DNA of 64,000 bases, from assembly GCF_004346865.1 (NCBI RefSeq), contig NZ_SMGR01000002.1:62001-126000 (forward strand). The letters run 5' to 3'. Position 1 is the stretch's first letter, and the number at the start of each line of letters is the position of its first letter. Source of the stretch: Shimia isoporae. Lineage in GTDB: Bacteria; Pseudomonadota; Alphaproteobacteria; Rhodobacterales; Rhodobacteraceae. This document shows, piece after piece, positions 25,994 through 35,938 of the stretch. The position numbers were made by a program, and so were the translations under genes. Below the pieces are notes generated by a model. The model was not told the DNA's origin and searched no databases. It worked only from the letters and a program-made list of their open reading frames with translations.

Positions 25994-27245
25994 GGTCCAC
26001 CTTTCTTGCGGCTTCCGGTTTTACCGGTGCCATTAGGGGAAAACTGTCGATCACGCCGCCGGGAAGAAGTGCAGGAAAGGCGGATTGCGACCAGCGCACC
26101 AGCTGTACTGCAGGCGAACCAAGCAAAAGCTTGGCCGAAGGTTGCTGCCAAAGGATGTGATCCATGCTGTCATTGGGCCGGTAGGGCGCGTCACCAATTC
26201 CGTCCCCGTTTACATCGTAGGCCGCGTTGTCGCTCCAGAAATTGCCGCGCCCGTCTTCGGACCACTCGTGCCATTTGGTACTTACAAGTTTCACCTGCGT
26301 GCGATTTGCGATGAATGCATTGCCGTGGATCTTGTTGTCCTGACTGCCCGCTGTGAAGTGGATGCCAATACCGCAGCCTTCAAACCAGTTATCGGCAAAT
26401 GTGTTCTTGTTCGCATTGTAGAGAAACGTGCATTTCTCTTTGGCACCGCGCACATAATTTCCGGTGATCACCGACCGGTTGGCATAGTTCAGCATGACCC
26501 CATGCTCTCGGTCGTTGATCGACACATTGTCTTTGACCTCGACGTTCGAGGTGAACATCACCGCATAGCCAAGGTCGTTGTTGATCGAAATATTACCGCT
26601 GACCTCGGATCGGTCTGCGTACATGTAGTGCACGGCAAATCGCAGGTCCCGGAACAGGTTGTTGCGGAAAACGTTCTTCTTGCTGGAATTCACAAAAATT
26701 CCGTCTCGACCCCAGCGCACCTTGTTGTTTTCAACGATGGCGCCCGGTGCGTTCCAGACGTAAATCCCGTTGCCGCGCCGGTTCATGAGGCGATCCTGTC
26801 GACCCTCGATCCGGTTGCCCGAAACCAGCGCATCTTTGGCGCCGTGTATATCGATGCCATAGAGATTGCCGATCAGCACGTTATCTAGAATTTGTGGTGC
26901 ATAGGCTGTTTTTTTCAGCTGGATCCCGCTGTCGATTGTGTCGTGACTGTCTCCTGATCCGACAAGCGTCAGGCCTTTGACTGTGACACCATCGCCGGTG
27001 ACTGTGACCACGCTACCCTGCCCTTGGGCATCCAAGGTGGCATGACCACGGCCATCCAGCGTCACGGGGCGGTCCAGCACAACCGCCTCGTGATAGGTGC
27101 CGGCGCTCAGGCGAAGGATGTCTCCATCCGCCGCCTGTGCCAGTGTTTGTGCTATGGCCCCGTCCCGCAACGGAACGTCCCATTCCGCCGCCCACAAGGG
27201 CAACGTCACAAGGCTCAAAGCCAAAGAAAGGGGCCAGAGTTTCAT
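25983..27245 (-). CDS. nosD: NosD, periplasmic right-handed beta-helix maturation protein
   Basis: A 420-residue exported protein (signal peptide about residues 1-19) made of parallel beta-helix (CASH/pectate-lyase-like) repeats: runs of N/G-V-I/I-x-N such as VSGNRIEGR, VENNKVRWG and VFRNNLFRD. NosD receives copper from NosL and hands it to NosZ while bound to NosFY. It starts 2 bases after the nosZ stop. Confidence 0.93.
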   Translation of the reverse strand: MKLWPLSLALSLVTLPLWAAEWDVPLRDGAIAQTLAQAADGDILRLSAGTYHEAVVLDRPVTLDGRGHATLDAQGQGSVVTVTGDGVTVKGLTLVGSGDSHDTIDSGIQLKKTAYAPQILDNVLIGNLYGIDIHGAKDALVSGNRIEGRQDRLMNRRGNGIYVWNAPGAIVENNKVRWGRDGIFVNSSKKNVFRNNLFRDLRFAVHYMYADRSEVSGNISINNDLGYAVMFTSNVEVKDNVSINDREHGVMLNYANRSVITGNYVRGAKEKCTFLYNANKNTFADNWFEGCGIGIHFTAGSQDNKIHGNAFIANRTQVKLVSTKWHEWSEDGRGNFWSDNAAYDVNGDGIGDAPYRPNDSMDHILWQQPSAKLLLGSPAVQLVRWSQSAFPALLPGGVIDSFPLMAPVKPEAARKVDHDG

Positions 27246-27247
27246 GG

Positions 27248-29158
27248 TTACGCGTCCCGTGGTTCAACAAACATGCGACCGCGCATTTCCATGTGCAACG
27301 CATGGCAGAACCACTGGCAGTAGTACCAATGCACGCCGGGCCGTTCCGCTACGAATGTCACCGATGCGGTCTGTTGAGGCCCGACTTCCATTGCGACACC
27401 AAAGTTCGCCATACAGAAGCCGTGAGTCAGGTCATCGATGTCATCAAGGTTGGTCACGATGACTGTCACCTCGTCGCCTTGCTTCACGGTGAAGCTCTCC
27501 ATCGAGAACGTCGGCGCCTGGCTGGACATATAGACACGCACCTTGTTGCCATCGCGGATGAACTCTTCCTGATAGTCATCAAGATCGACGCCGTCTGCTT
27601 CTGCCTGGGCACGTGTTTCCGCCCAAGTCGGGTCGTTTCGGTCATAGGCGTTGAGAGGGTTCACGATGTCACGGCGCACGATGATGCTGTCATGCGGTTC
27701 GGCAAACGTCGGACCGTCGTGCACAACTTCAAAGTTGTTGCCTGAGATGTCGATCAACTGCTCATTCTCCGGTTTCAGCGGGCCGACATTCAGGAAGCGG
27801 TCCTTGGAGAACTTGTTCATCGACACCAGCCATTTGCCATCGGCATCCTTGGTTTCACCCATGGAGGTCGAGTTGTGACCCGGCTGATACTGCACATCGA
27901 CTTTGTCGAGGATCGGATCAACATCTTCGCCTGCGAACTGACGAATTGCCGCGTCGAGGTTCCACTTCACCACCTGACTGTCGAGGAACAGGGTGGTGAA
28001 AGCATTGCCTTGACCGTCGTACGCAGTGTGTAGCGGGCCAAGCCCCAACTGAGGTTCTGCCACGATTGCAGAGCGTGGATCCGCATCGTTGTAGAACACA
28101 TCGTCCAACTTCTCGACATCCATCACCGACACTGTCGGGGACAGCTTGCCGGCGATACAAACATGTTTGCCGTCGGGGGCGGTGTTGATGCCGTGCGGCG
28201 AGTTCGGGATCGGAATGTAACGGGTGTAGTTTTTGTTCGACCCTTTGCGACCGTCCACAACCTTTACGCCATTCAGTTCCTGGTAGTCGCCTGCCGCGAT
28301 GCCCGCCTCGATTTCCTTAAGGTTGAACACAACAACATGGTCGAGTTCGTTCTCGGTCATCTCGGCGAGGTTCATGCCCATTTCCGAGTTGTAGGAGGTC
28401 GAGAAGGCATATTTGCCCTGATAGTCGCAGTCAGTGTTGTCGAGGTTACCCGACACCATGACCTGCCATGCGATCTCCATGGTGTCGCCGTCAATGGCGG
28501 TATAAATGTTCACGTACTGGCTTGGATCATCCAGTACGGAACCATCGTTCACCAATGGTGCTTCGTGCTCGCCATTCGCAAAGACATACCCCGTGCGCGG
28601 ATACTTTTGCGGACGCAGACCGTGAATGTCATGCGCATTCGGGATCTCGATGATCTTGTCGCACTTCATGATGTCAACGCGGACGCGAGCGACCCGTGTG
28701 TTCGCCTTATCGTTCATAAACAGGTAGCGGCCATCATAGGTGCCGTCCGTGAATGACATATGCGGGTGGTGCAAATCGCCGTTGTCGTAGGTCTGTTTGC
28801 CATTGGCCGCGAGGAAGGCTTTGGTGTCCTCGGTCAACCCTTCGGTCAGGATTTTCAGCGACTCGTTGGTCTGTCCCCAGCCAGTGGCCGAGCAGCGGTT
28901 AAACACCGGAACGCGCATCAACTCGCGCATGGACGGCACACCAAGAATGCGCAATTCGCCGGTCTGACCCGAGGACCAGAAACCGTAATACTCGTCGAGA
29001 TCTCCCGGCTGGAGATGCCAGTTGTTAGCCGCCACAGCAGGGGTGGCTCCCATCATGGTCGCGCCTACGCCGGTGGTCGCCAGAACGGCCCCTGTTGCAG
29101 TTGCACCAAGCATGCCGCGGCGGGTCATGGTGAGGTTGTTTTTGGTGTCTTCAGACAT
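27248..29158 (-). CDS. nosZ: Nitrous oxide reductase (clade I)
   Basis: A 636-residue periplasmic N2O reductase, the terminal step of denitrification (N2O to N2). The Tat signal TRRGMLGA (Arg13-Arg14) marks the clade I type. A seven-bladed propeller holds the CuZ histidines (HPHMSF, HDIHG, PHGI and later His residues). The C-terminal cupredoxin domain keeps the CuA ligands Cys614, Cys618, His622 and Met625 in [14 protein letters not shown]. Length and all recognisable ligand motifs are normal, so the enzyme should be functional. It lies 18 bases after nosR behind a GAAGGAGG ribosome site. Confidence 0.97.
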   Translation of the reverse strand: MSEDTKNNLTMTRRGMLGATATGAVLATTGVGATMMGATPAVAANNWHLQPGDLDEYYGFWSSGQTGELRILGVPSMRELMRVPVFNRCSATGWGQTNESLKILTEGLTEDTKAFLAANGKQTYDNGDLHHPHMSFTDGTYDGRYLFMNDKANTRVARVRVDIMKCDKIIEIPNAHDIHGLRPQKYPRTGYVFANGEHEAPLVNDGSVLDDPSQYVNIYTAIDGDTMEIAWQVMVSGNLDNTDCDYQGKYAFSTSYNSEMGMNLAEMTENELDHVVVFNLKEIEAGIAAGDYQELNGVKVVDGRKGSNKNYTRYIPIPNSPHGINTAPDGKHVCIAGKLSPTVSVMDVEKLDDVFYNDADPRSAIVAEPQLGLGPLHTAYDGQGNAFTTLFLDSQVVKWNLDAAIRQFAGEDVDPILDKVDVQYQPGHNSTSMGETKDADGKWLVSMNKFSKDRFLNVGPLKPENEQLIDISGNNFEVVHDGPTFAEPHDSIIVRRDIVNPLNAYDRNDPTWAETRAQAEADGVDLDDYQEEFIRDGNKVRVYMSSQAPTFSMESFTVKQGDEVTVIVTNLDDIDDLTHGFCMANFGVAMEVGPQQTASVTFVAERPGVHWYYCQWFCHALHMEMRGRMFVEPRDA

Positions 29159-29176
29159 TCTTGCCTCCTTCAGAGA

Positions 29177-31360
29177 TTATGTCTTCTTCGCATTGGGATG
29201 GTTCTTCGGAGCGTCCTTGCTAGGGATCTTGATCTCCGAAGAGCCTGTTGCCGCCCGTCGTTTCAGTTGACGGATGACAACGGGACATTTGTCTTCACTC
29301 TGGTAGAGCACCTGACAGTGAAGACAGTTCACGCATTCATTGGGGTTGATCTCGCCGGTGGGATGGATCGCCTGCACCGGACATTCGTTGGCGCAGGTTT
29401 GGCAGGGCGAACCGCATTCCTTGTAGCGTCGCAGCCAGTCGAACATCCGCATTCGGGCCGGAATGGCCAACGCGCCGCCCAGTGGACACAGGTAGCGACA
29501 GTAGAACCGCTCGACAAAAAGACCTGCGAGAAGGATCAACAACGCGAAGACCACAAACGGCCAGTCACGCACAAATTTGAGAATAATGGCGGTCTTGAAC
29601 GGCTCGACTTCCGCAAGCTGTTCCGCAACCGGAATGGACGCCAGCGAAACACCGAATAGACCGAGGAAGACCATGTATTTGATCGGCCACAAACGCTCGT
29701 GCAGGCCCCACGGCAAGGTCCATTGCGGCACTTTGAAATAGCGCGCGATCTGATTGGTCAGTTCCTGAAGGGCACCAAACGGACACAACCAGCCGCAATA
29801 GGCCCCGCGCCCCCAGAACAGCAATGCCGCGGCAATTGCAAACCACTGGATAAAGACCAGTGGATCCATCAGGAAAGCGTCCCACGTGAACCCGGATCGC
29901 AGGCTGCCAGCCAAAGCCATTATGTTCACGACCGAAAGCTGGGCGTTGGCATACCAGCCGATGAAAAACAGCGTCATGGTAAGGAAACCGATGCGGAACC
30001 AGTAGAACCGGCGCGGCTTCCAGGTTGCCTGAAACTGGAAGAAGAAAGTCGCCGTCAGTACCAAGAGCATGCTGCATAGGACCGCAATCTCGACGGTTTT
30101 GTCCTTCCAGATGCGCTTCCAAAGGTCGGCCTTGGCCGCCGCTTCGTCCGACGCATCGTCTACGACCGCGAGCTTTGGAAGCGGCAACATGAAACGTTCC
30201 GGTAAAGTGTACCCGAGGTCCCATGTAAGAAAGACCCGGTCCAACGCCCCGACGGAGCGCTGTACCAGAAGTTGCAGGCGAAACCCCTCGGTCGGGTCAA
30301 ACTCCGCATCTGCAGGGATTTTGAAAATATCCAATTCGCGGAAACTCGGGGCGTCATCCGTGGCTAGTGCCCCCAGACGACGATGCATTTTGTCAAAAAA
30401 ACGCACCGAATTATCACCCTGAATAAGTTGGATACGGTCGAATATCCCACCGCGGACATACCCTGATCCCTTGAACGAATAGGTTCCGCGTCCGAGCACC
30501 AGGATGGCGTGCTCACCCTCGTCGAGCCAGTCGACAAGGTTGCGGTATTCGTGTTCGCCGAGCAAAGAGCGCCCGATCGCCGGCACGCTGACCAGCGCCA
30601 TATGCATATCAATGAAGGTGTCGTCAGGTTCACCCTTTTCGGGTCGCTTGGCCGCCCGCGCGTCTTCCATCTTCTCGAAAGCGGCGTTCACCTGACCCAC
30701 ATCAAGGGTCAGTCGCCGGACCGATCCGTCACCGGCAAGGGTTGTCCAGTCTTCGGTCTCGGTGATCGACAAATCCAGTTCCCGTTTGGGCCCTGTCTGG
30801 ACCGGAGACAGACCCCCCAGCCCGAGGGCCCGCGCCACCTTGATGCCGCCACGCACCAGACTGTCATCAATCACCATGATCGTGACGGTGGCTCCGGAAA
30901 TAATATCAAGGTCATGCCCCTCACCACCCGTGGCTGCCTCGATCTTGAGGTCGAGCCCCGTGTAACCTTCGGTCAGTTCCACCATGCGGGAATTCGGAAT
31001 GCCAATCAGCACAATCGGCTCGCTGTGCTTGACCAGTTTCACCCCGGTCAAAACCGCGTCCGCGTCGATGGCGGCGACCACATGGATCGGCTTGCCGGAA
31101 TAACCTGTCGTTCCAACAAAGTCAGAGGTTAGAAATGCCCAGGCAACCGTGTCTCCGTCTTTGATAACAGGCGCCACAGGGACGTCATCACGCACCGCAC
31201 CAAAAGACGTGGCACCGGGGTAAAGTTCGGCAGGTGTCAATTCCGGAAGAAAACTCTGCAGGCTATCCGCTTTGAGCGGGGTTGCCGCCGTACTTAGGAA
31301 GCTGAGCACCAGAGCCGCAATGACTGCGAGAAATCGTGAGAAGAAAGCTGTGTTCTTCAT
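29177..31360 (-). CDS. nosR: NosR, flavo-iron-sulfur membrane electron donor/regulator
   Basis: A 727-residue membrane protein. It has a signal, a periplasmic FMN-binding domain (about residues 90-180; the acceptor threonine lies in ISGATVT), several transmembrane helices (about 420-640) and a cytoplasmic polyferredoxin with CxxCxxxC clusters (CQTCANEC, CVNCLHC). The GAYCGWLCPFGAL and FYCRYLCPLGGAL motifs are the paired membrane cysteine motifs typical of NosR/NapH. It feeds electrons to NosZ and is needed for nosZ expression and activity. It overlaps the upstream CxxCxxC gene by 4 bases. Confidence 0.95.
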   Translation of the reverse strand: MKNTAFFSRFLAVIAALVLSFLSTAATPLKADSLQSFLPELTPAELYPGATSFGAVRDDVPVAPVIKDGDTVAWAFLTSDFVGTTGYSGKPIHVVAAIDADAVLTGVKLVKHSEPIVLIGIPNSRMVELTEGYTGLDLKIEAATGGEGHDLDIISGATVTIMVIDDSLVRGGIKVARALGLGGLSPVQTGPKRELDLSITETEDWTTLAGDGSVRRLTLDVGQVNAAFEKMEDARAAKRPEKGEPDDTFIDMHMALVSVPAIGRSLLGEHEYRNLVDWLDEGEHAILVLGRGTYSFKGSGYVRGGIFDRIQLIQGDNSVRFFDKMHRRLGALATDDAPSFRELDIFKIPADAEFDPTEGFRLQLLVQRSVGALDRVFLTWDLGYTLPERFMLPLPKLAVVDDASDEAAAKADLWKRIWKDKTVEIAVLCSMLLVLTATFFFQFQATWKPRRFYWFRIGFLTMTLFFIGWYANAQLSVVNIMALAGSLRSGFTWDAFLMDPLVFIQWFAIAAALLFWGRGAYCGWLCPFGALQELTNQIARYFKVPQWTLPWGLHERLWPIKYMVFLGLFGVSLASIPVAEQLAEVEPFKTAIILKFVRDWPFVVFALLILLAGLFVERFYCRYLCPLGGALAIPARMRMFDWLRRYKECGSPCQTCANECPVQAIHPTGEINPNECVNCLHCQVLYQSEDKCPVVIRQLKRRAATGSSEIKIPSKDAPKNHPNAKKT

Positions 31361-31848
31361 GCCGGGGCCTCAATTTTGCAGTGGCCCGCAGCGGTCTGCG
31401 CACGTATGGCGCCGTTCGTTTCAACAAACTCAGGTTGTGTTGGCGGGCCGCGTTCCTGCGGGTCATCGAACCGCAATCGGACCACAGCTGTGCTTTCACA
31501 CACCTGCCATTGAAGCGGCACAGTTTCCTGTTTTTCGAAAGTAATCCCGACCCGATCCAAAGCATCGCCGCCAGATACGGCGGTACAGGCGTCACATGTT
31601 ACGCAGTCGGATCCCGGAGCGGTGCGTCCTTGTCCTTGGGCGATCTCTTCGACCTCTCCACTCGGCAAAATTCGCACCAGTTGCGCCCCGTTCGCGCCGC
31701 AGATCACGATCAGGTCGTCTGCCAAAAATCCCATCGCCGCCGCGTGGCCGATCTGGGGAAATGCCACGCCAGCCATGAAAAGCAACATGGCGACACATCC
31801 CATTAGGGAGCCTGTGAATTTGAGGTAACGCGAGTCAGCGCGGCGCAC
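31357..31848 (-). CDS. nosC: NosC-like CxxCxxC protein leading the nos operon
   Basis: A 163-residue protein from a GTG start with AAGGA 8 bases before it. It has one hydrophobic segment near the N-terminus (about residues 13-38) and a CVTCDAC motif with Cys82, 85 and 88 (CxxCxxC). Position and motif match the poorly understood NosC described at the head of the Paracoccus denitrificans nosCRZDFYLX operon; similarity is judged from context and motif rather than by alignment. A periplasmic or membrane-attached metal- or redox-related role is plausible. It is co-translated with nosR through an ATGA overlap. Confidence 0.7.
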   Translation of the reverse strand: MRRADSRYLKFTGSLMGCVAMLLFMAGVAFPQIGHAAAMGFLADDLIVICGANGAQLVRILPSGEVEEIAQGQGRTAPGSDCVTCDACTAVSGGDALDRVGITFEKQETVPLQWQVCESTAVVRLRFDDPQERGPPTQPEFVETNGAIRAQTAAGHCKIEAPA

Positions 31849-31904
31849 GGCGAAGTCCTTTCGACAGTACGCTGCTGAAATAGTAAGCAGTTTGTTAACC
31901 GGCC

Positions 31905-31918
31905 TTGATCCACGTCAA
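31905..31918 (-). promoter_or_regulatory. FNR/NNR-type box of the nos promoter
   Basis: TTGATCCACGTCAA lies 57 bases before the nosC start codon. The left half TTGAT is an FNR half-site; the right half GTCAA matches FNR/NNR-type half-sites. On the minus strand a TACTAT -10-like hexamer lies at 31885-31880, which places the box near -41.5, the class II activator position. Control by low oxygen and nitric oxide is expected. Confidence 0.7.
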
Positions 31919-32019
31919 CTGACGGTCAATCCTTTCGAAAACCGACGCGCCGTGTAATTAAATTTTTAACAATAACAGAAGCTTGAGCTGGGTATGCTGC
32001 GGACTCAAGGCTGATAGTT

Positions 32020-33159
32020 TTAGCTTGGGAAAGGCAAAAAATCTGAAAGGTCAGCGTGCAAACGAATAACCGACGAGAGTGAGTCGCCCAGTTTCAGGCT
32101 CCCCATATCCGGACGATTTATGGCTGCTGCTGGGCCCGACGTCGCGGCCCGTAAAGCTGTCTCCAAAGGCACCCCGACGTCTGTTGTCAGAATTCGAATT
32201 GCAGTCGTCAGATCAAGATCCGCGCCTGCCAGCGTGCCGTCGGAAAGAGTCAATCGGCCTTCTTTTCGATTGATCCTGCGGCCTTCCAGTTCGAAGCCGT
32301 CCAAAGCGGTTCCTGCGACGGCCATTGCGTCGCTCACAAGAAAAATCTCACCGGGCCCGCGTTTTGCATCCCATGCCGCGCGCATGGTCTGCGGGTGCAC
32401 ATGAATGCCGTCAGCGATCAGTCCAGCCGCCGCCTTTCCCGAGGCCAGAACTGCCCCAACAAGCCCCGGTTCGCGATTGCCCAGCTGGCTCATGGCGTTG
32501 AAAAGATGGGTCGCGCAACTCGCGCCTGAGGAGAAGTAGTCCATGCAAGTGTCAAAACCCGCGTCTGTGTGACCGAGGGACACAACCGCCCCAGCAGACA
32601 CGAGTGCCGCGACCTGTTCCCGAGTGACGTTTTCGGGTGCAAGCGTGATCAAAAGCGCAGGCAAATCCATAGCAGCTTGTAAGAGTTCTGCCAGGTCATG
32701 GTCCGTCATTGGACGGATCAACGCGGCATCATGGGCACCTTTGCGCGCCACCGACAGATGCGGTCCTTCAAGGTGCAAGCCACCGATCCCGTCAACACCC
32801 TGCTTTACGGCCTCAACTGCCGCGGCGATGGTTGCCGTGGTTTTTTCGGGTGTGTCCGTGATCAATGTGGGCAGGATCATCCGACAACCGAGGCTGCGAT
32901 GCGCCTGCGCCATGCGCGCAAGCGTGTCCACCGTTGGCGCATCGTTCAGCATGACGCCATCGCCGCCATTAACCTGTACATCCACATAGCCCGGTAGAAG
33001 AATGTCGCTGCCAAGGTCTACGACCTCGTTGCTCGAGACATCTGCCGCCGCACCGAGTTCAACCAACCGTCCGTCTTCAAAACGCGCAGCCCAGCCTTCA
33101 TGCAGGCAATTGCCATCAAAAATCAGGCCACCTCTAAATGTGGTGTTCAGCGAGGTCAT
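32020..33159 (-). CDS. nagA: N-acetylglucosamine-6-phosphate deacetylase
   Basis: A 379-residue amidohydrolase that removes acetate from GlcNAc-6-phosphate. Metal and catalytic motifs are present: PGYVDVQVNGGDG, HLEGPHL (metal Glu), GHTDAGFD and THLFNAMSQL (metal His), and LVSDAMA (catalytic Asp). It is the last gene of the minus-strand amino-sugar operon and overlaps the SIS deaminase gene by 4 bases. Confidence 0.93.
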   Translation of the reverse strand: MTSLNTTFRGGLIFDGNCLHEGWAARFEDGRLVELGAAADVSSNEVVDLGSDILLPGYVDVQVNGGDGVMLNDAPTVDTLARMAQAHRSLGCRMILPTLITDTPEKTTATIAAAVEAVKQGVDGIGGLHLEGPHLSVARKGAHDAALIRPMTDHDLAELLQAAMDLPALLITLAPENVTREQVAALVSAGAVVSLGHTDAGFDTCMDYFSSGASCATHLFNAMSQLGNREPGLVGAVLASGKAAAGLIADGIHVHPQTMRAAWDAKRGPGEIFLVSDAMAVAGTALDGFELEGRRINRKEGRLTLSDGTLAGADLDLTTAIRILTTDVGVPLETALRAATSGPAAAINRPDMGSLKLGDSLSSVIRLHADLSDFLPFPS

Positions 33160-34187
33160 ACAGTTTCCGTCACTTTCTTTAGATGCCGCGGCGCGTCGGG
33201 GTTGATGCCTCGTGCTGCCGCAACTTGCTCCACCATGCCGTAAAACGACACGATGGCCGCAATCGGGTCTGTAATCCAGTGATCCGTGCGCACGTGTGGC
33301 AGGGTCACGGCGTCTTGCACTTTGTCTGTTGTCGCAAAAACATGCGCGCCCTTGGCGACCAGGGCGTCAGCGACCTCGGCCACACTCTCCTCGGCTGCAT
33401 CTCCCGCTGCAAAGGCAATTACCGGAAACCCGCTTTCGACGATCGACACAGGCCCATGCAAGACTTCAGCGGTGGAGTAACTTTCCGCGTGAATCTGACA
33501 GGTCTCCTTGAACTTCAAGGCCGCCTCATTTGAGACTGCCCAGCTTGGGCCACGGCCCAACGCAAACAGCGACCGCCCGTCAACGGCGTCCACGACAGGG
33601 GACCAGTCACACGCAGTCGCTTTTTCGAGATGTTCCGGCAAAGCATAGATCGCATCGAGCAGGTCCGCGTCGCCTTTGATCTCAGCCAACAACCAAAGGC
33701 CCGCGACCATCGAGGTCACAAACGTCTTTGTCGCGGCCACACTCAGCTCAGGTCCCGCATGAATATCGAGGGTCGCATTTGTTGCCATGGCAAGCGGCGA
33801 AGTGACGTCGTTTGTGACCGCCACAGTATACGCACCCGTTTTGCCAAAGGCCTCCGTCAGGCGGACGATATCGGGACTTTGACCCGACTGAGATACAGAG
33901 ATGCAGAGCGCGCCGTCACCGGCCACATCCACCCCATAGATAGATTTGATCGACGGACCAACCGATGCCATCGGCAGGCCAAGGAGTAACTCGCTCGCAT
34001 ACTTCATAAAGCTGGCGGCGTGGTCTGAAGACCCCCGCGCTACAGATAGAAGAAATCGAGGATCGCGTTCGCGAATTTCGGCAGCCGTTTTTTGTACCGA
34101 CGTTTTACCGACGCCAAACAGACGTTCTACAGCCTCCGGAATTTCCAGAATTTCACGCTTCATTCGGGTCGCGGTTTGAGCAGACAT
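33156..34187 (-). CDS. SIS-domain glucosamine-6-phosphate deaminase (NagB-II type)
   Basis: A 343-residue protein with two SIS domains (about residues 35-170 and 200-335) and no glutaminase domain, similar to the isomerase half of GlmS. SVARGSSDHAA, SVSQSGQSPD and ALKFKETCQIHAES are the sugar-phosphate and catalytic regions. Such stand-alone proteins act as GlcN-6-P deaminases giving fructose-6-phosphate, replacing classical NagB, which is absent here. The start codon follows AAAGG. Confidence 0.88.
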   Translation of the reverse strand: MSAQTATRMKREILEIPEAVERLFGVGKTSVQKTAAEIRERDPRFLLSVARGSSDHAASFMKYASELLLGLPMASVGPSIKSIYGVDVAGDGALCISVSQSGQSPDIVRLTEAFGKTGAYTVAVTNDVTSPLAMATNATLDIHAGPELSVAATKTFVTSMVAGLWLLAEIKGDADLLDAIYALPEHLEKATACDWSPVVDAVDGRSLFALGRGPSWAVSNEAALKFKETCQIHAESYSTAEVLHGPVSIVESGFPVIAFAAGDAAEESVAEVADALVAKGAHVFATTDKVQDAVTLPHVRTDHWITDPIAAIVSFYGMVEQVAAARGINPDAPRHLKKVTETV

Positions 34188-34212
34188 TTCGGCAGCCTTT
34201 CGCAGAAAAGGG

Positions 34213-34968
34213 TCAGGAGGAGAGGCGCAACTCGGCCACGAAATCGTAGGCGTCGCCGCGATAGATAGATCGGGTCAACTCAGCGACCCGACCGGTTTCG
34301 AGATAAGACGTCCGTTGAATGCTGAGGCCCGCCGTGCCTTCAGCAACCCCCAGAAGCTCTGCTTCCACCGGCTCAAGATTGATCGCGGAAATCTTTTGGA
34401 CAGCACGCACCGGCCGAAGGCCATTGCGTTCCAGCACAGCATAAAGCGACGTCGTAACTTCCGTCGGATTTGGCAGAATATCGAGTGGTAGGGACGCACG
34501 CTCCAGCGCCATCGGCTGCCCGCCCGCCTCACGCAAACGGTAAATGCGCGAAACTGAATCTCCCGCAGCAAGACCCAGCGCGACCACCTCGTCCGGCGAA
34601 GGCATGAATACTCCGCGCTCCAACCACTTGGATGTCGTGTCCTTTCCGCGCCGCTTCATATCTTCAGTAAAAGACGTGAGGTGAGACAGTGATTGCTCCA
34701 CTTTTTCAACGGGCGCACGCACGAAAGAGCCGGATCCTTGACGCTGCTCGATTGCCCCCTGCCGCACAAGTTCCTGAATGGCCTTGCGAACGGTCACACG
34801 AGACAGTTCGGTGAGTTCCGCGATTTCCCGCTCTGGCGGCAAAGAGCTATTTGGAGGCAGAACGCCAGAGGAAATGCCCTCTTCCAGACGGCGGCGAAGT
34901 TGTACGTAGCGCGGACCCGCAGATCGGCCAAGCCACTCTTTGGGCGAAAGAAATTCAGTCACGTCCAT
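34213..34968 (-). CDS. GntR-family (HutC/UTRA) transcriptional regulator of the amino-sugar locus
   Basis: A 251-residue regulator with a winged helix-turn-helix (about residues 12-80, PPEREIAELTELSRVTVRKA) and a UTRA ligand domain (about 100-245), like NagR/DasR proteins that sense GlcN-6-P or GlcNAc-6-P. The ATG at 34968 follows AAGGAGAT and overlaps the kinase gene by 14 bases. It probably binds the phased GGTAT repeats in the divergent promoter at 35847-35965. Confidence 0.88.
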   Translation of the reverse strand: MDVTEFLSPKEWLGRSAGPRYVQLRRRLEEGISSGVLPPNSSLPPEREIAELTELSRVTVRKAIQELVRQGAIEQRQGSGSFVRAPVEKVEQSLSHLTSFTEDMKRRGKDTTSKWLERGVFMPSPDEVVALGLAAGDSVSRIYRLREAGGQPMALERASLPLDILPNPTEVTTSLYAVLERNGLRPVRAVQKISAINLEPVEAELLGVAEGTAGLSIQRTSYLETGRVAELTRSIYRGDAYDFVAELRLSS

Positions 34969-35842
34969 CTGCGATCTCCTTGCCGAACTCTTCTGCCAGC
35001 GCCAATGCACCATCCAACGGCTCGCCCTGTCTTTCTGAAAGACAAACCTGCATTTCCTCAGGCATGTACTCGGCGAAGAAAGGACCAATGCCGCCCGTTA
35101 AACAGATCGCCATTCCTTGCTTCCAACCCATCTTTTGCATGGTTTCGGCCATGCCTTTCGCGCCATCCCGCAGGATCGATCGCGCCAAGACATCACCTTG
35201 GGCCGCCGCTTTGGTAACGGCCGGTGCCAACCCGCCAAACGCAGCTGGAGATGCTGTTGCCGCAAACGCCACAATACCAGCGGTGCCATCAAACCGTTCC
35301 AGAAGAGCTTCGGATAGTTCCGACTTTGCAGCCAGCCCGTCGGCCACATCCAGAGTTCGTGCAAGCGATTGACGACCGACCCATTGTGCAGACGATGGAT
35401 CGCCGAGAACCGCACCCCATCCTCCGGCGAAGCGCATGACGCCATTCACCCGCGCCGCCATAAACGACCCTGTCCCACAATGAGCGACAAACCCCTCGCG
35501 ATCGCCAACTGCGCCGCGTAGTGCGGAGGGTCTGTCATCTTCGACTTTGATGCTTTGCAGCGGCAATGATGCCGCAACCCTATCGGCGATGCGCGCACCG
35601 GTCACACCAGCCAGACCTGCATATGCCGGCACCTCGCAAAGGGCCTGCATCGACACACCAGCTTCTTCGCAGAGGGTTGCCAGGCCGCCGCGAATCTGCC
35701 GAATCGCCGCCTCAAAATCGGTCGATACGTTCGCAGATCCGGCTTCGACACGCACAAGATTCCCCTTGTCGTGAAGGGCGAGCCGGCATCGCGTACCGCC
35801 ACCATCTATGGCCAAAACTGGAATGGTATGCGTTTTTGTCAT
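34955..35842 (-). CDS. BadF/BadG-family amino-sugar kinase (GlcNAc/MurNAc kinase)
   Basis: A 295-residue ASKHA-fold kinase. It has phosphate-1 loop LAIDGGGTRCRLAL near residue 10, GTGSFMAARV and LTGGIGPF. Relatives phosphorylate N-acetylglucosamine; the clostridial MurK of this family accepts MurNAc as well. With murQ directly across the divergent promoter, this is the expected entry kinase for non-phosphorylated amino sugars brought in by the ABC importer. The first gene of the minus-strand operon, starting at MTKTH rather than an upstream in-frame Met that would cover the repeats. Confidence 0.83.
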   Translation of the reverse strand: MTKTHTIPVLAIDGGGTRCRLALHDKGNLVRVEAGSANVSTDFEAAIRQIRGGLATLCEEAGVSMQALCEVPAYAGLAGVTGARIADRVAASLPLQSIKVEDDRPSALRGAVGDREGFVAHCGTGSFMAARVNGVMRFAGGWGAVLGDPSSAQWVGRQSLARTLDVADGLAAKSELSEALLERFDGTAGIVAFAATASPAAFGGLAPAVTKAAAQGDVLARSILRDGAKGMAETMQKMGWKQGMAICLTGGIGPFFAEYMPEEMQVCLSERQGEPLDGALALAEEFGKEIADGRD

Positions 35843-35846
35843 GAAG

Positions 35847-35865
35847 ATACCTATATAATACCTAT
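35847..35865 (-). promoter_or_regulatory. Two phased ATAGGTAT sites before the kinase gene
   Basis: ATACCTAT occurs at 35847 and 35858 on the plus strand (ATAGGTAT on the minus), exactly 11 bases apart, just 5 bases upstream of the kinase start. They mirror the three GGTA-type sites before murQ. Confidence 0.55.
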
Positions 35866-35938
35866 GCCGGCGTGTGAACCCACAAAACAAAACCATTAGC
35901 CCTGCATTTACCAAAATTCAGCAGCTACAAAACAAAAT

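Noticed and set aside
26085-29659. Several plus-strand open frames of 190-300 codons across the nos genes
   Set aside because: They mirror nosD, nosZ and nosR, which carry clear motifs; no signals of their own.
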